64,000 nucleotides of DNA from Arthrobacter sp. MMS18-M83 (GTDB taxonomy: Bacteria; Actinomycetota; Actinomycetes; Actinomycetales; Micrococcaceae). Under the pieces are notes generated by a model, which ran no database searches, had not been told where the DNA came from, and saw only the letters and a list, made by a program, of their open reading frames with translations. Both the position numbers and the translations under genes were made by a program. The stretch covers positions 3,596,001 through 3,660,000 of the forward strand of contig NZ_CP113343.1 in assembly GCF_026683955.1 (NCBI RefSeq), given 5' to 3'. Below, one piece after another: positions 48,117-55,858 of the stretch (position 1 is its first letter; each line of letters starts with the position of its first letter).

Positions 48117-50974
48117 TGAACTACCAAAACCCGACGAGCGAGCAGGTCGATGAAGCCGTCCGACGGCTCCTCACACCACAGCTTCGCCGCGCGTTCTTCG
48201 AGGGCCTGAAGAATCCGCTCTGGCTTGAGCCCCTTGCCAAGAAGGCCCTGTTCACCAATCCTCCGGAGCCGGAGAAGACCGACGACGGCCTAACCCGCGA
48301 CATCTACTGGCCGGAACTTGATTATCTTATCCGGGTCGCACACCAGGAGCCGGAGGCCGTCATTGGCATCATCTCGAAGCTCTCGGCGAGCAGCAACTCC
48401 TGGGTCCGGAGGGCAGCCTTCACCATCGGCGCACTCGTACCCGCCGGTGAAGCAGCACGGCTCAAGACAGTGCTCAAGGCTTGGCTGCCCACCGGTTGGG
48501 GCTGGCGGAGCGATCCACGCGAGATCGTCGACTTCGCGTGTAACTTGCTCGACGGCGGAGAAGTCACGACGGGAAGGTGGGTCACGAACGTACTCTTCCG
48601 CCCCGGGCCGGCGGGGGATAGCCGAGCTCCGAAGACGTTTCTTGAGGACTACTGGTACGAGGACGGTCTTCCTCGAGTTGTTGAGGCGCTTGGCGATGAC
48701 GGTCTGTATGTCGTTCTCCCATGGCTCACGGCTTATGAACGTGAGAGCGGCCGTGTAACCGAGGCGTCCGACTTCACCGTTTTGTCTCGAGATTCGATCC
48801 GGACACGTTCCGGTCTCAGTGTCCACGGCTCCGTTGAGCAGTCTCTGATTGACGGAGTACGCGACGCCGCCGTGAAGGCCATGCTCGTTGATCCGGCGAA
48901 GGCTAAAACCTCACTTCTTGCATCCCGAACGGTCCTCACGCGCAAGCTCGCTCTCTTCGCAGCCGCTGCAGCGCTTGAATCGGCGGGACTGACCGAGGAA
49001 CGGACCGATAGTCTCGTTACCGCGGCGACCGAGCTTCTTTTCGATGACGAGTCCCGTGACGATTCATGCCTTATCGAGTACGGGGAGCTCGCTCGGGGAG
49101 TTGCCTATGTTGATCGCGCGGCTCTCGAACCTCTGTCGGATTTCCTGGCAAGGGGGCCATCGGTGGGTGTTGAGGATCTTCGGGAGCGTCTCCGCAAGGA
49201 CCCTGATGAGACTCCGGAAGCGGTCGAGGAAAGGGTTGAGTCGTACCTTTCGGGCTGGAGGCATCGCTGGTTTGCGGCGATCGGAGACGATGCGCTTCCG
49301 GCTGACCTGCGGCCTGTGCTCGCTGACCTTGACGCCAGACTTGGCGTGATTGAGGACCCGCTTGCTCCGCCAGTCACCCGTATGCGCTGGGGCGGACCAA
49401 ACACCCCCATCTCGGCCGATGAGATGGCTGCAATGAGTCCCACCGAGCTCCTCGGCCATCTCGAGAGCTGGCGTTACACCGGGCAAGGTTGGGGGCCCGA
49501 ACCTTCGCACGAAGGCCAAGGACGCGAGCTAACCAGCCTGCTAACAACGACCCCCATGGCAATCGCCGGCACGAGCGACCTCGTCGACCGTCTGCGCCCA
49601 ACATACCTACGGGCGATTTTGCAGGGTTGGGAAGCCGCGCTGAAGGCCGACCTCGCGCTGGACTGGGGCCAGACGTCGGAGCTCATCAAAGGCGTACTCA
49701 TGCACTCGGACAGGTCTGACTTCCCGGTCGAAGGCCGGGACTTTGACGACGATCGAGACTTCCGTTGGGCGAAGGCAGCTGCGGTCAGTCTGCTTGTGCA
49801 ACTGGTTCGCAAGCGCGAGCACGAGCTGGTGCCATCTGGCGAGCTTGAGAGATTTGCTGAGCTCCTAATCAGCGACGCTGCCGACGAGACGGCCTGGACA
49901 GAATACGACGCCGACCGCGAGAGTGGAATGGATCCGCTCACTATTTCACTCAATTGGCAATGGCCCGTCAGACTGCGGGGCCTGATCTATCTAGCTGGAC
50001 ATGGAACGGATGCGCCCTGGGCACAGGCTGCATTGGCTGCGCTGGAGATCGAGGTTGCCCGCACCGACAAGTATGGCGCTGGACGTGCTGTAGTTGGGGA
50101 AGGCCTGAGCAGGCTCCTTGTCGGTGTTCCTGTTTGGCTGAACGCACATCTCGAACAGCTCGTCGGATCCGATCAAGGCGTCTCCTCTGCGCAGCAAATC
50201 GTGTTGTCGACTGCAATCGCAACTCACTACTACCACCGCGACATGTACGATCTGCTCAGCAGTTCTATGGTCGCTGCTGTAACAGCCGGCGGGTCGATCG
50301 AGGCGGGATGGCGGCGCGAATTCAGTCCATTACAGCGGATCGGCGAATGGGTCATCGACGCGTTGATCTACGGGCACAAGACCTTTGATGATTCGTTGGT
50401 CAACACATTCTTCGCCGCGGCCGATGCCGCCGTGCGGGGCGATTCGATGGGCAGAGTGGCGTGGTCGTTGTTCCACGCGGATACGGTAGACAACGCGATC
50501 CGCGACCGGTTTGCCCACCTATGGGACGAACGCATCCACCATGTTGAAGATCACCCGGACGACCGGGAAGAACTCAAAGACTTCTACTGGCTTGCGAAGG
50601 GGAACAAGTTCGCCACCGAGTGGTGGCTGCCACGACTGAGGACAGTAATAGAACTCGAGCCAGGCCTCGTATCCTCGCGATTCATCATCGGCAAGGAGCT
50701 CGCTCAGGCTTCGGGCGCGGACCCGAAGAACGCTCTCGCTGTTCTCCAGCAGCTGCTCGGCGGTCACGACCAGCCCGGGATGGTTTCCTACGATCTCACC
50801 CAGAACGCGGTTCCGGTGGTAATTGCGAACGCGATCCGATCTGGCGATGACGCTCTGAAGAGCAAAGCCGAGGTGTTCATGAACAAGCTGGGAGCTGAGG
50901 GCTACCTTACGCTCAAGTCGGAAGTCAACGCGGTGCTTGAAGGCTCCGTCACTGCAGACGACGTAAAGGACTAG
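48113..50974 (+). CDS. Uncharacterised 953-aa helical-repeat protein
   Basis: A large cytoplasmic protein with no domain I can name. It begins LRRAFFEGLKNPLWLEPLAKKALFTNPPEPEKT, then WPELDYLIRVAHQEPEAVIGIISKLSASSNSWVRRAAF, a HEAT/ARM-like pattern of helix pairs that continues through most of the length. There is no Walker A, nuclease, TIR, Sir2 or protease motif, so it looks like a scaffold or sensor. A Trp/Gly-rich stretch (GWGPEP, WQWPVRLRGLIYLAGHG) breaks the repeats in the middle. Its ATG overlaps the 222-aa gene, and AGGAGGTG precedes it. The position between tRNA-Ala and the integrase is typical of defence cargo. It could equally be a stress or regulatory protein. Confidence 0.8.
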   Translation: MMNYQNPTSEQVDEAVRRLLTPQLRRAFFEGLKNPLWLEPLAKKALFTNPPEPEKTDDGLTRDIYWPELDYLIRVAHQEPEAVIGIISKLSASSNSWVRRAAFTIGALVPAGEAARLKTVLKAWLPTGWGWRSDPREIVDFACNLLDGGEVTTGRWVTNVLFRPGPAGDSRAPKTFLEDYWYEDGLPRVVEALGDDGLYVVLPWLTAYERESGRVTEASDFTVLSRDSIRTRSGLSVHGSVEQSLIDGVRDAAVKAMLVDPAKAKTSLLASRTVLTRKLALFAAAAALESAGLTEERTDSLVTAATELLFDDESRDDSCLIEYGELARGVAYVDRAALEPLSDFLARGPSVGVEDLRERLRKDPDETPEAVEERVESYLSGWRHRWFAAIGDDALPADLRPVLADLDARLGVIEDPLAPPVTRMRWGGPNTPISADEMAAMSPTELLGHLESWRYTGQGWGPEPSHEGQGRELTSLLTTTPMAIAGTSDLVDRLRPTYLRAILQGWEAALKADLALDWGQTSELIKGVLMHSDRSDFPVEGRDFDDDRDFRWAKAAAVSLLVQLVRKREHELVPSGELERFAELLISDAADETAWTEYDADRESGMDPLTISLNWQWPVRLRGLIYLAGHGTDAPWAQAALAALEIEVARTDKYGAGRAVVGEGLSRLLVGVPVWLNAHLEQLVGSDQGVSSAQQIVLSTAIATHYYHRDMYDLLSSSMVAAVTAGGSIEAGWRREFSPLQRIGEWVIDALIYGHKTFDDSLVNTFFAAADAAVRGDSMGRVAWSLFHADTVDNAIRDRFAHLWDERIHHVEDHPDDREELKDFYWLAKGNKFATEWWLPRLRTVIELEPGLVSSRFIIGKELAQASGADPKNALAVLQQLLGGHDQPGMVSYDLTQNAVPVVIANAIRSGDDALKSKAEVFMNKLGAEGYLTLKSEVNAVLEGSVTADDVKD

Positions 50975-51008
50975 CGTCGTAGCCCGAGCACATCCCGCGG
51001 TGGGCTCT

Positions 51009-51040
51009 GCGGCATACGACGCAATTGCGTCTAATGCCGC
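51009..51040 (+). promoter_or_regulatory. 32-bp nearly perfect palindrome
   Basis: Arms GCGGCAT and ATGCCGC flank a perfect 14-bp core GACGCAATTGCGTC; only the 2-bp steps AC/TA between them break symmetry. It starts 34 bp after the 953-aa gene's stop in a 289-bp gap with no gene. It could be an operator, a recombination arm site or a terminator; no T run follows. Confidence 0.65.
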
Positions 51041-51263
51041 TCGTGTTTCACCTCGTCGGGCACCACTTCGACCACAGTGGCTGAAGACCCTGATATCTCA
51101 GCGCCCCGTAGTTTCGGATAGCTTCCCAGGATGTACACCATGAAGGCCCTCCTGGGTAAGGGGGCCACGTATCGCCTGTTTGGGCCAACCCGATGTATTG
51201 AGACGGCGATGCCCACCCCACCTTTGAGGATTTTCCCTCGACGGAGAAGCTCGTCTCTAGACC

Positions 51264-52453
51264 TTAGGCCGTCGGACCGCCGTAAGCTTCCCGGCCACCA
51301 AACCGCTCAAGCGCAGCAGTAAGATCCGGGGATTCCGTGGCCTTGGCGATGTAGTGCTTTTCCGTAATGGCGGTTCCTGAATGGCCGAGCTGTGCCGCGG
51401 CATGTTTCGAGCTGTATTCCTGGTCGATGAGCGTTGCGACTGACTTTCGGAATACGTGCGGGGTAACCCATTCATAGGGGGAGCCGGCGCGTGCGTCCCG
51501 CCACTGTCTGCGGAAGTTGTGTGGGCTGCGCACCGTTCCCGTCGACGAGGGGAACAACATGTCCTCGGGCTCGGGCTGTTCGGCCGCGTACTTGCGCTCT
51601 AGCGTATGCGCGGCGAAAGGGGGAGCTTCATGGTCCTGAAACCGGCTTTTGTCTTGGGGTGGTCTTGCCGATAGGCACCTCGGCCCTTTTCCATGACAAC
51701 TGTCCCAGAGATTGTGATGGTTGGTGGCTTTGCTTGCAGGTCGATGTCTTGCCACCGGATAGCAAGGACCTCGCCAATGCGGGCACCGGTTGCCAGGAAG
51801 ATGTCGAGCACATCAAGCAGATCTGTTGTCCGCGGCCGTCCCTGATGGGCACCGTCGTTCTGCCAGTCGCGGATGATCGTACGGAGCTTCTGAACATCTT
51901 TGACGGAGAGGGCTTTGACGTTCTTCGTAGCGATCTTGATGGGTCCGACGTCACGAATCGGATTGCTGTGGAGGGCATCGTGTCTTACGGCCAGCCCGAT
52001 GATTCCTGTGAGAACGATCTTCGAGTGTCGTGCGGTGGCCGGGTGGTCAGCCGCAACGTTCTTCAAGAAGCGGTCGAGACGGCCGGTAGTAAGTTCATTC
52101 AGTCGCAGCCCTGACAGGGCAGGTGCTATGACACGGTTGTAGGTGTCCTTGTAACCGTCGATGGTCCGCCGACCGGCGCGGCCGCTGCTTTCGATCTCGG
52201 CGAACCACAGACCGCTTAGCTCCGACAGACGCATGCCACGATTGATCTCGGATTGAATCGGAGCCTGGCGATCCTTGAACATCGACACGAGAGCGCGTTC
52301 TGCAGCAGCGCCGGTGTCCCCCCAGGCTTCAGCGGCGCGAGTTATTCCGTCTGTGTCGCGGTATCTGGCAGTGGCCCGCCATCTGCCGCCTGGGATCTTT
52401 TGGCGCCGGATTTTGCCCCACGTCCCGAGTGGGAGCGGTGGTCGCGGGGACAT
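51264..52453 (-). pseudogene. int: Tyrosine integrase, one frameshift
   Basis: Two frames give a complete phage-type integrase of about 396 aa. The first frame (52453 to 51599) holds a SAM-like core-binding domain (MRLSELSGLWFAEIESSGRAG) and catalytic Arg in GARIGEVLAIRW. It ends in the wrong frame after AGFRTMKLP. The second (to 51264) continues PFAAHTLERKYAAE and holds HVFRKSVATLID (HxxR), QLGHSGTAITEKHY (GH and nucleophile Tyr). Deleting one C from the C5 run at 51619-51623 restores a single frame. Every catalytic residue is present, so a recent mutation or a homopolymer sequencing error is likely. The ATG directly follows the excisionase stop. Confidence 0.88.
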
Positions 52454-52669
52454 CTAAGCTTCTAAGCGAGAGGACAACCACAAGTTGAAGTCGCTACGGC
52501 TGATCCGGAGATGTCTGCCGATTCGGTAGGCGCGGGGCCCGAGGTGCTTCACACGCCACTGGTAAAAGGTCTGCTCAGGAATCTGCAACTGGGTGCAGAT
52601 GTCCTTCGGGGTCAGCCATTGTTCGTCGGCAGACTCTGTCGTGATGCTGCGTTCTGGCGTCGTGGTCAT
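52454..52669 (-). CDS. Excisionase-like HTH protein (AlpA/HTH_17)
   Basis: A 71-aa DNA-binding protein: QWLTPKDICTQLQIPEQTFYQWR is the winged-helix recognition unit, and GPRAYRIGRHLRISRSDFNLWL the wing, as in MerR-like excisionases. ATG 52669 has GGAG 7-10 nt upstream; an in-frame ATG at 52684 is possible. The stop abuts the integrase ATG, so the two are co-expressed, as usual for recombination directionality factors. Confidence 0.85.
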   Translation of the reverse strand: MTTTPERSITTESADEQWLTPKDICTQLQIPEQTFYQWRVKHLGPRAYRIGRHLRISRSDFNLWLSSRLEA

Positions 52670-53000
52670 CAGTGTCTCCGTCATGTCCGAGGGTTGATCG
52701 CTGGCAGAAGGGCCAGGTGTGTTCCTCGTTCATGGGAACAGACGAGCTAGGCGGCATGACGGTGTGGTGGAAGCTCGCGCCCAAGTCATGGATTTGACGC
52801 TGGACTTGTTCGGGGGAGGCGTCGAACTCCCCGGAGGATTGTTGTACGAGACCGGCACGACGCAGCAAATTGAGGTGGCGGCGAATAGTCGACGACGATG
52901 CTTGGAGCTCAGTTGAAATTTCGGTGCACGTGGCCGGTCCGTTTCTGACCAGGAACCTGACAATCCGACTTCGCGTTCTATTCATCAAGATGTTCGACAT
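52575..53000 (-). CDS. Winged-helix (ArsR-like) regulator, 3' end probably frameshifted
   Basis: A protein of 141 aa as read. RSRIVRFLVRNGPATCTEISTELQASSSTIRRHLNLLRRAGLVQQ is a clear winged-helix domain, followed by DASPEQVQRQIHDLGASF. The last 37 residues are read out of frame with the excisionase gene and are His/Asp-rich nonsense (DGDTDDHDARTQHHD). In a neighbouring frame the gene would end LALLPAINPRT with TGA just before the excisionase start, which looks more natural, so a frameshift near 52700-52720 is likely. ATG 53000 lacks a strong Shine-Dalgarno; ATG 52985 is an alternative. It may regulate the xis-int pair. Confidence 0.65.
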   Translation of the reverse strand: MSNILMNRTRSRIVRFLVRNGPATCTEISTELQASSSTIRRHLNLLRRAGLVQQSSGEFDASPEQVQRQIHDLGASFHHTVMPPSSSVPMNEEHTWPFCQRSTLGHDGDTDDHDARTQHHDRVCRRTMADPEGHLHPVADS

Positions 53001-53036
53001 GGAGACCAACAGCCAGAGTATTGATGAAGGATGAGT

Positions 53037-53058
53037 TGCTGTAGACGGGTCTACAGCA
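53037..53058 (+). promoter_or_regulatory. 22-bp perfect palindrome in a divergent promoter region
   Basis: TGCTGTAGAC, GG, GTCTACAGCA: perfect 10-bp arms. It lies 37 bp upstream of the winged-helix gene (minus strand) and 149 bp before the EspR-like gene, so it is a likely operator for one of them. Confidence 0.75.
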
Positions 53059-53207
53059 GCAGGGTACGCTTCGCGATGCCGTGTTGGAAGGACCCCGCGC
53101 GAATCCCCTTGTTGATTGCTCGGGCATCCCACTCGCGGAATACTGGGATCCAGAGACTCGAGTTCGAGCGGAGCTGTCCGGCGCCGGCAGGCGATGAGGA
53201 GTGGGTA

Positions 53208-53711
53208 ATGCGAGAAGACGGGACACGGCGTGGCGACTCGTTGTCTCCCCAGGCGCAACTTGCCCGCCGTCTGAATCTGTTGCTCGACGTCGTCGTTGCC
53301 GAGCGCGGGCATCCGGTGACTTTCAAAGAAGTTCAATCGGAACTCGCCGCCAGGGGCATCAAACTCTCCCGGGCCCGCTGGTTTTACATGAAGGAAGGCT
53401 CCGGTCGACTGGTCACAGACCCGGTTCTCCTGACCGGCCTGTGCGACATCTTTAACGTCGATCCCTCCTATTTGGTAGGAGGTGACGCCGTTTTGCCTGA
53501 ACGCATCGATTCCCAGCTTGAGTTCGTCAAGTCCCTCCGTGCGGCCCGGGTCAAGTCTTTTGCTGCTCGAACCCTAGGGGATGTGTCGCCGGAAACGCTG
53601 CGCGCGATCTCCGAATTCCTCAATAGGGACATCGGGCTCCACCCGGAAGGGGAACGCGCTGCGGCTATTCCTCCAGCAGATACTGAAGATGAGCCGCCAG
53701 TAGTTCCTTGA
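53208..53711 (+). CDS. EspR-like helix-turn-helix regulator
   Basis: A 167-aa protein resembling mycobacterial EspR in layout. QLARRLNLLLDVVVAERGHPVTFKEVQSELAARGIKLSRARWFYMKEG is the N-terminal HTH, DPVLLTGLCDIFNVDPSYLVGG continues the Xre-type core, and SQLEFVKSLRAARVKSFAARTLGDVSPETLRAISEFL the C-terminal dimerisation helices. EspR-type proteins act as nucleoid-like regulators; in an element this one may control transfer genes. ATG 53208 follows AGGAG by 7 nt; the frame upstream to 53031 is not supported. Its 3' end overlaps the convergent ArsR gene by 47 bp. Confidence 0.82.
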   Translation: MREDGTRRGDSLSPQAQLARRLNLLLDVVVAERGHPVTFKEVQSELAARGIKLSRARWFYMKEGSGRLVTDPVLLTGLCDIFNVDPSYLVGGDAVLPERIDSQLEFVKSLRAARVKSFAARTLGDVSPETLRAISEFLNRDIGLHPEGERAAAIPPADTEDEPPVVP

Positions 53712-53988
53712 TGCGCTCAGAGTTGGCTGAGTATCGCGGTGAGCGGCCGTGCCTCCGACCGGGTTCCACATCGACGATGATCGCTCCAGACTCTTCAAGG
53801 GCCAGGAGGTGTTTGGCCACGCTTGGCTCGCCGGCACTCACCGCATCCACGATGTCTCCGCGGGTTGCCGGGCCGTGCGCTGAAAGATAGCGGAGGATTT
53901 CGTTCCGCGACCTATTGCCGAAGGTCGCGACGGCAGCCTCGACGTCGGACGACCAAGCGTCGTCGTGGGGCTGGGTAATCCGCGGCAT
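53665..53988 (-). CDS. ArsR-family winged-helix regulator
   Basis: A 107-aa repressor-type protein. FGNRSRNEILRYLSAHGPATRGDIVDAVSAGEPSVAKHLLALEESGAIIVD is the winged-helix core, then a wing GRRHGRSPRYSAN and a dimerisation helix. No metal-binding Cys pair (CxC) is seen, so it probably does not sense metals. Upstream (54022-54064) are an inverted repeat and two direct repeats that could be its operators. It resembles the winged-helix gene 1 kb to the left, suggesting paralogues in one switch. Confidence 0.82.
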   Translation of the reverse strand: MPRITQPHDDAWSSDVEAAVATFGNRSRNEILRYLSAHGPATRGDIVDAVSAGEPSVAKHLLALEESGAIIVDVEPGRRHGRSPRYSANSERIKELLAAHLQYLLEE

Positions 53989-54021
53989 GGAACCATTCTT
54001 ACCGAACGCGTAGAGAAAAGT

Positions 54022-54064
54022 AAGACTCGCAGTCTTGACGATACTTTAATTATTCTTGACAATA
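54022..54064 (+). promoter_or_regulatory. Operator-like repeats and promoter elements
   Basis: Inverted repeat AAGACT-CGC-AGTCTT (54022-54036), then two direct copies of TCTTGAC(G/A)ATA at 54033 and 54054, 21 bp (two helix turns) apart. TTGACG (54035-54040) and a perfect -35-like TTGACA (54056-54061) are embedded. This AT-rich stretch lies between the ArsR gene and the sigma-like gene and could control both. Confidence 0.65.
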
Positions 54065-54181
54065 GTTTGCATAGCTTTGTTGCGATTGTGGGTGGGGTCG
54101 ATTCTGGGTGTCACCCCTCTTAGGCGCCGGCGGTTCCGGCGCCGGACTCATCTGAATCTGTTTGTCGAAACGGTGAAGACC

Positions 54182-55081
54182 ATGAGTGTCGATGCCAGGG
54201 CAAATCAAGCCCAACAGAAACAACCAACGCCAGCGACCATTGATGTTTCTCTATCCAGGCCTCCCGAGCCTGTACCAATCCCGGTTGACCAGATCATGAC
54301 GGCCGTCGAGGGGGTGCGACGTTACGTTGTTTCCCACCTATCCCGCATCGGCCGGGCGAGTGACGTGGACGACGTCATGCAAGACGTCCGAGTGGCCGTC
54401 TGGGACGGGGTCGCCCGCGGCCACTACCGTCAGCTCCCCGGGGTGCGGTTTGGCGCGTGGGTACAGGGGGTGACTGCCAATGTGTGCGCGGCGCATATCC
54501 GTCGCGAACTGTCACATCAGACGCTACCGCTACTGGTCGAACCAAGCTGCGTTGACGGCCCGGCTTCGTCTGACGCGCTCGCTCTCTTGGCTATCGACCG
54601 GAACTGGGACAGAGGCGCCGAAGGGGTTATCGACCAGGAGTGGGCGCGAACAATTATCGCCCTGACCCACGCCAGCGTTCATGAGGGGGTCTGGGAGCTT
54701 GCCCTAGACAGCCTCAACGGGCCTCGGCGGTACGGACCGCCCTCGCCACAGGACCGCCGCAGATGGCATGCGGTGACAGTAGTCCGCCAGACGGCGCGGA
54801 CTGTTCAAAGGGCTCTGGACGTGGAGCCTTCTGAGCTTCAAAGCATCGAGGACGTTTGCCGGCATGCTGTTGAATGCTTGCCGACGCCAGTCCTCCGCCG
54901 AGTTGCGTCCAGCATCGTTCGTCGAGATGTTCGTGGGCCGGAGAGAAGCCGAGCCGTGGAATCCTTGGCCGCTGAGCTGGGAGTTACCGAACGCTATGTG
55001 GCTGTGCAGATCGGCTTCGCCCGACGCCTATACCAAGCGTCGTGGAGGATTCTCCGGAATGGAATGGCGCCGGCCTCCTGA
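54182..55081 (+). CDS. Sigma-70-like (ECF-type) factor in the element
   Basis: A 299-aa protein. Region 2 is recognisable: VRRYVVSHLSRIGRASDVDDVMQDVRVAVWDGV, then GVRFGAWVQGVTANVCAAHIRREL. A degenerate region-4-like HTH lies near the end (SLAAELGVTERYVAVQIGFARRLYQASWR). The 120-residue linker between them is longer than in ordinary ECF factors. ATG 54182 has only a weak GAAGA upstream; the frame extends to 54056 with no similarity. It may direct transcription of transfer genes. An anti-sigma gene is not visible nearby. Confidence 0.7.
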   Translation: MSVDARANQAQQKQPTPATIDVSLSRPPEPVPIPVDQIMTAVEGVRRYVVSHLSRIGRASDVDDVMQDVRVAVWDGVARGHYRQLPGVRFGAWVQGVTANVCAAHIRRELSHQTLPLLVEPSCVDGPASSDALALLAIDRNWDRGAEGVIDQEWARTIIALTHASVHEGVWELALDSLNGPRRYGPPSPQDRRRWHAVTVVRQTARTVQRALDVEPSELQSIEDVCRHAVECLPTPVLRRVASSIVRRDVRGPERSRAVESLAAELGVTERYVAVQIGFARRLYQASWRILRNGMAPAS

Positions 55082-55132
55082 GTCATGTCGTGAGCCCGTA
55101 CTGCTTGCAATGAAGGGGACGAGGAGGCAAAC

Positions 55133-55858
55133 ATGGGGCTGTTGCGGAGGCGTATTCTGCTGGGCTCAGGGAAAAGGCGGTCGTTGTGGATCAGCGTCCT
55201 AGTACTTCTGAGCTTGGCGGCAGCAATGATCGTTCTTGCACTCCCTGCGGGCGGAACCCGAACGGAGCCTCCTTCACCTTCGACGGCGGGCCCGGCAACC
55301 ACAGGACCGGCCACGTCGTCGACCTTCTCGCCATTCGCATCGCCGACCGCAGCTTCCGCGTCGGAAACGCCCCGCGCAATCGGCGAACCGCGCACAACGG
55401 ACTTCCGCAGACTCGCCGGCACGGCAGCGACGGCGATTTACACCTGGGACACGCGAACGGCGTCGTACTCTGAGGTTTACTCCCGGCTCCGGGACTGGTG
55501 GGACGTTCTGCCCGACGGGTCCAACCCCCTAACGGTGTTTGTCCAAGAGTTCGAAGCAACCGGCGTCAACGCGGGAACCTTTGCATCCTTGGCGGGGGAG
55601 CGGGCGCGCCGTTCGGCGACGGTCCAGTCCCTTGTGTGCGACGGCGAGCTGGCCAAGGTGCGCGACCACCCGGCGCCGTGGGTTGGCCTTCACGTCTGCA
55701 CAGCCACTCTGAGCGTTGTGGATCAATCGAACTCGGACCGCAACGCCTATGCAGCTCCCGTGAGCGTCATTCTGAATTGTCCTCCGGCCACTACAGCCCC
55801 GATCGATCATTGTGTAGTCGTTGGCTTCTACGCGACGCCGAGCAGGATCGTCTACTGA
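55133..55858 (+). CDS. Membrane-anchored exported protein, T4SS-associated
   Basis: A 241-aa protein with a basic N-terminus (RRRILLGSGKRR), one helix near residues 18-38 (LWISVLVLLSLAAAMIVLALP), a Ser/Thr/Pro linker and an outer domain of about 150 residues (WDTRTASYSEVYSRLRDWWDVLP). The layout, a single anchor then a linker and a small domain, resembles VirB8/TcpC-like transfer proteins, but similarity is not clear. Two Cys (VCDGEL, HVCTAT) could pair. Its stop overlaps the next start as TGATG. Confidence 0.7.
   Translation: MGLLRRRILLGSGKRRSLWISVLVLLSLAAAMIVLALPAGGTRTEPPSPSTAGPATTGPATSSTFSPFASPTAASASETPRAIGEPRTTDFRRLAGTAATAIYTWDTRTASYSEVYSRLRDWWDVLPDGSNPLTVFVQEFEATGVNAGTFASLAGERARRSATVQSLVCDGELAKVRDHPAPWVGLHVCTATLSVVDQSNSDRNAYAAPVSVILNCPPATTAPIDHCVVVGFYATPSRIVY

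Noticed and set aside
51491..52114. 207-aa plus-strand frame opposite the integrase
   Set aside because: Antisense of the recombinase; its openness comes from codon bias.
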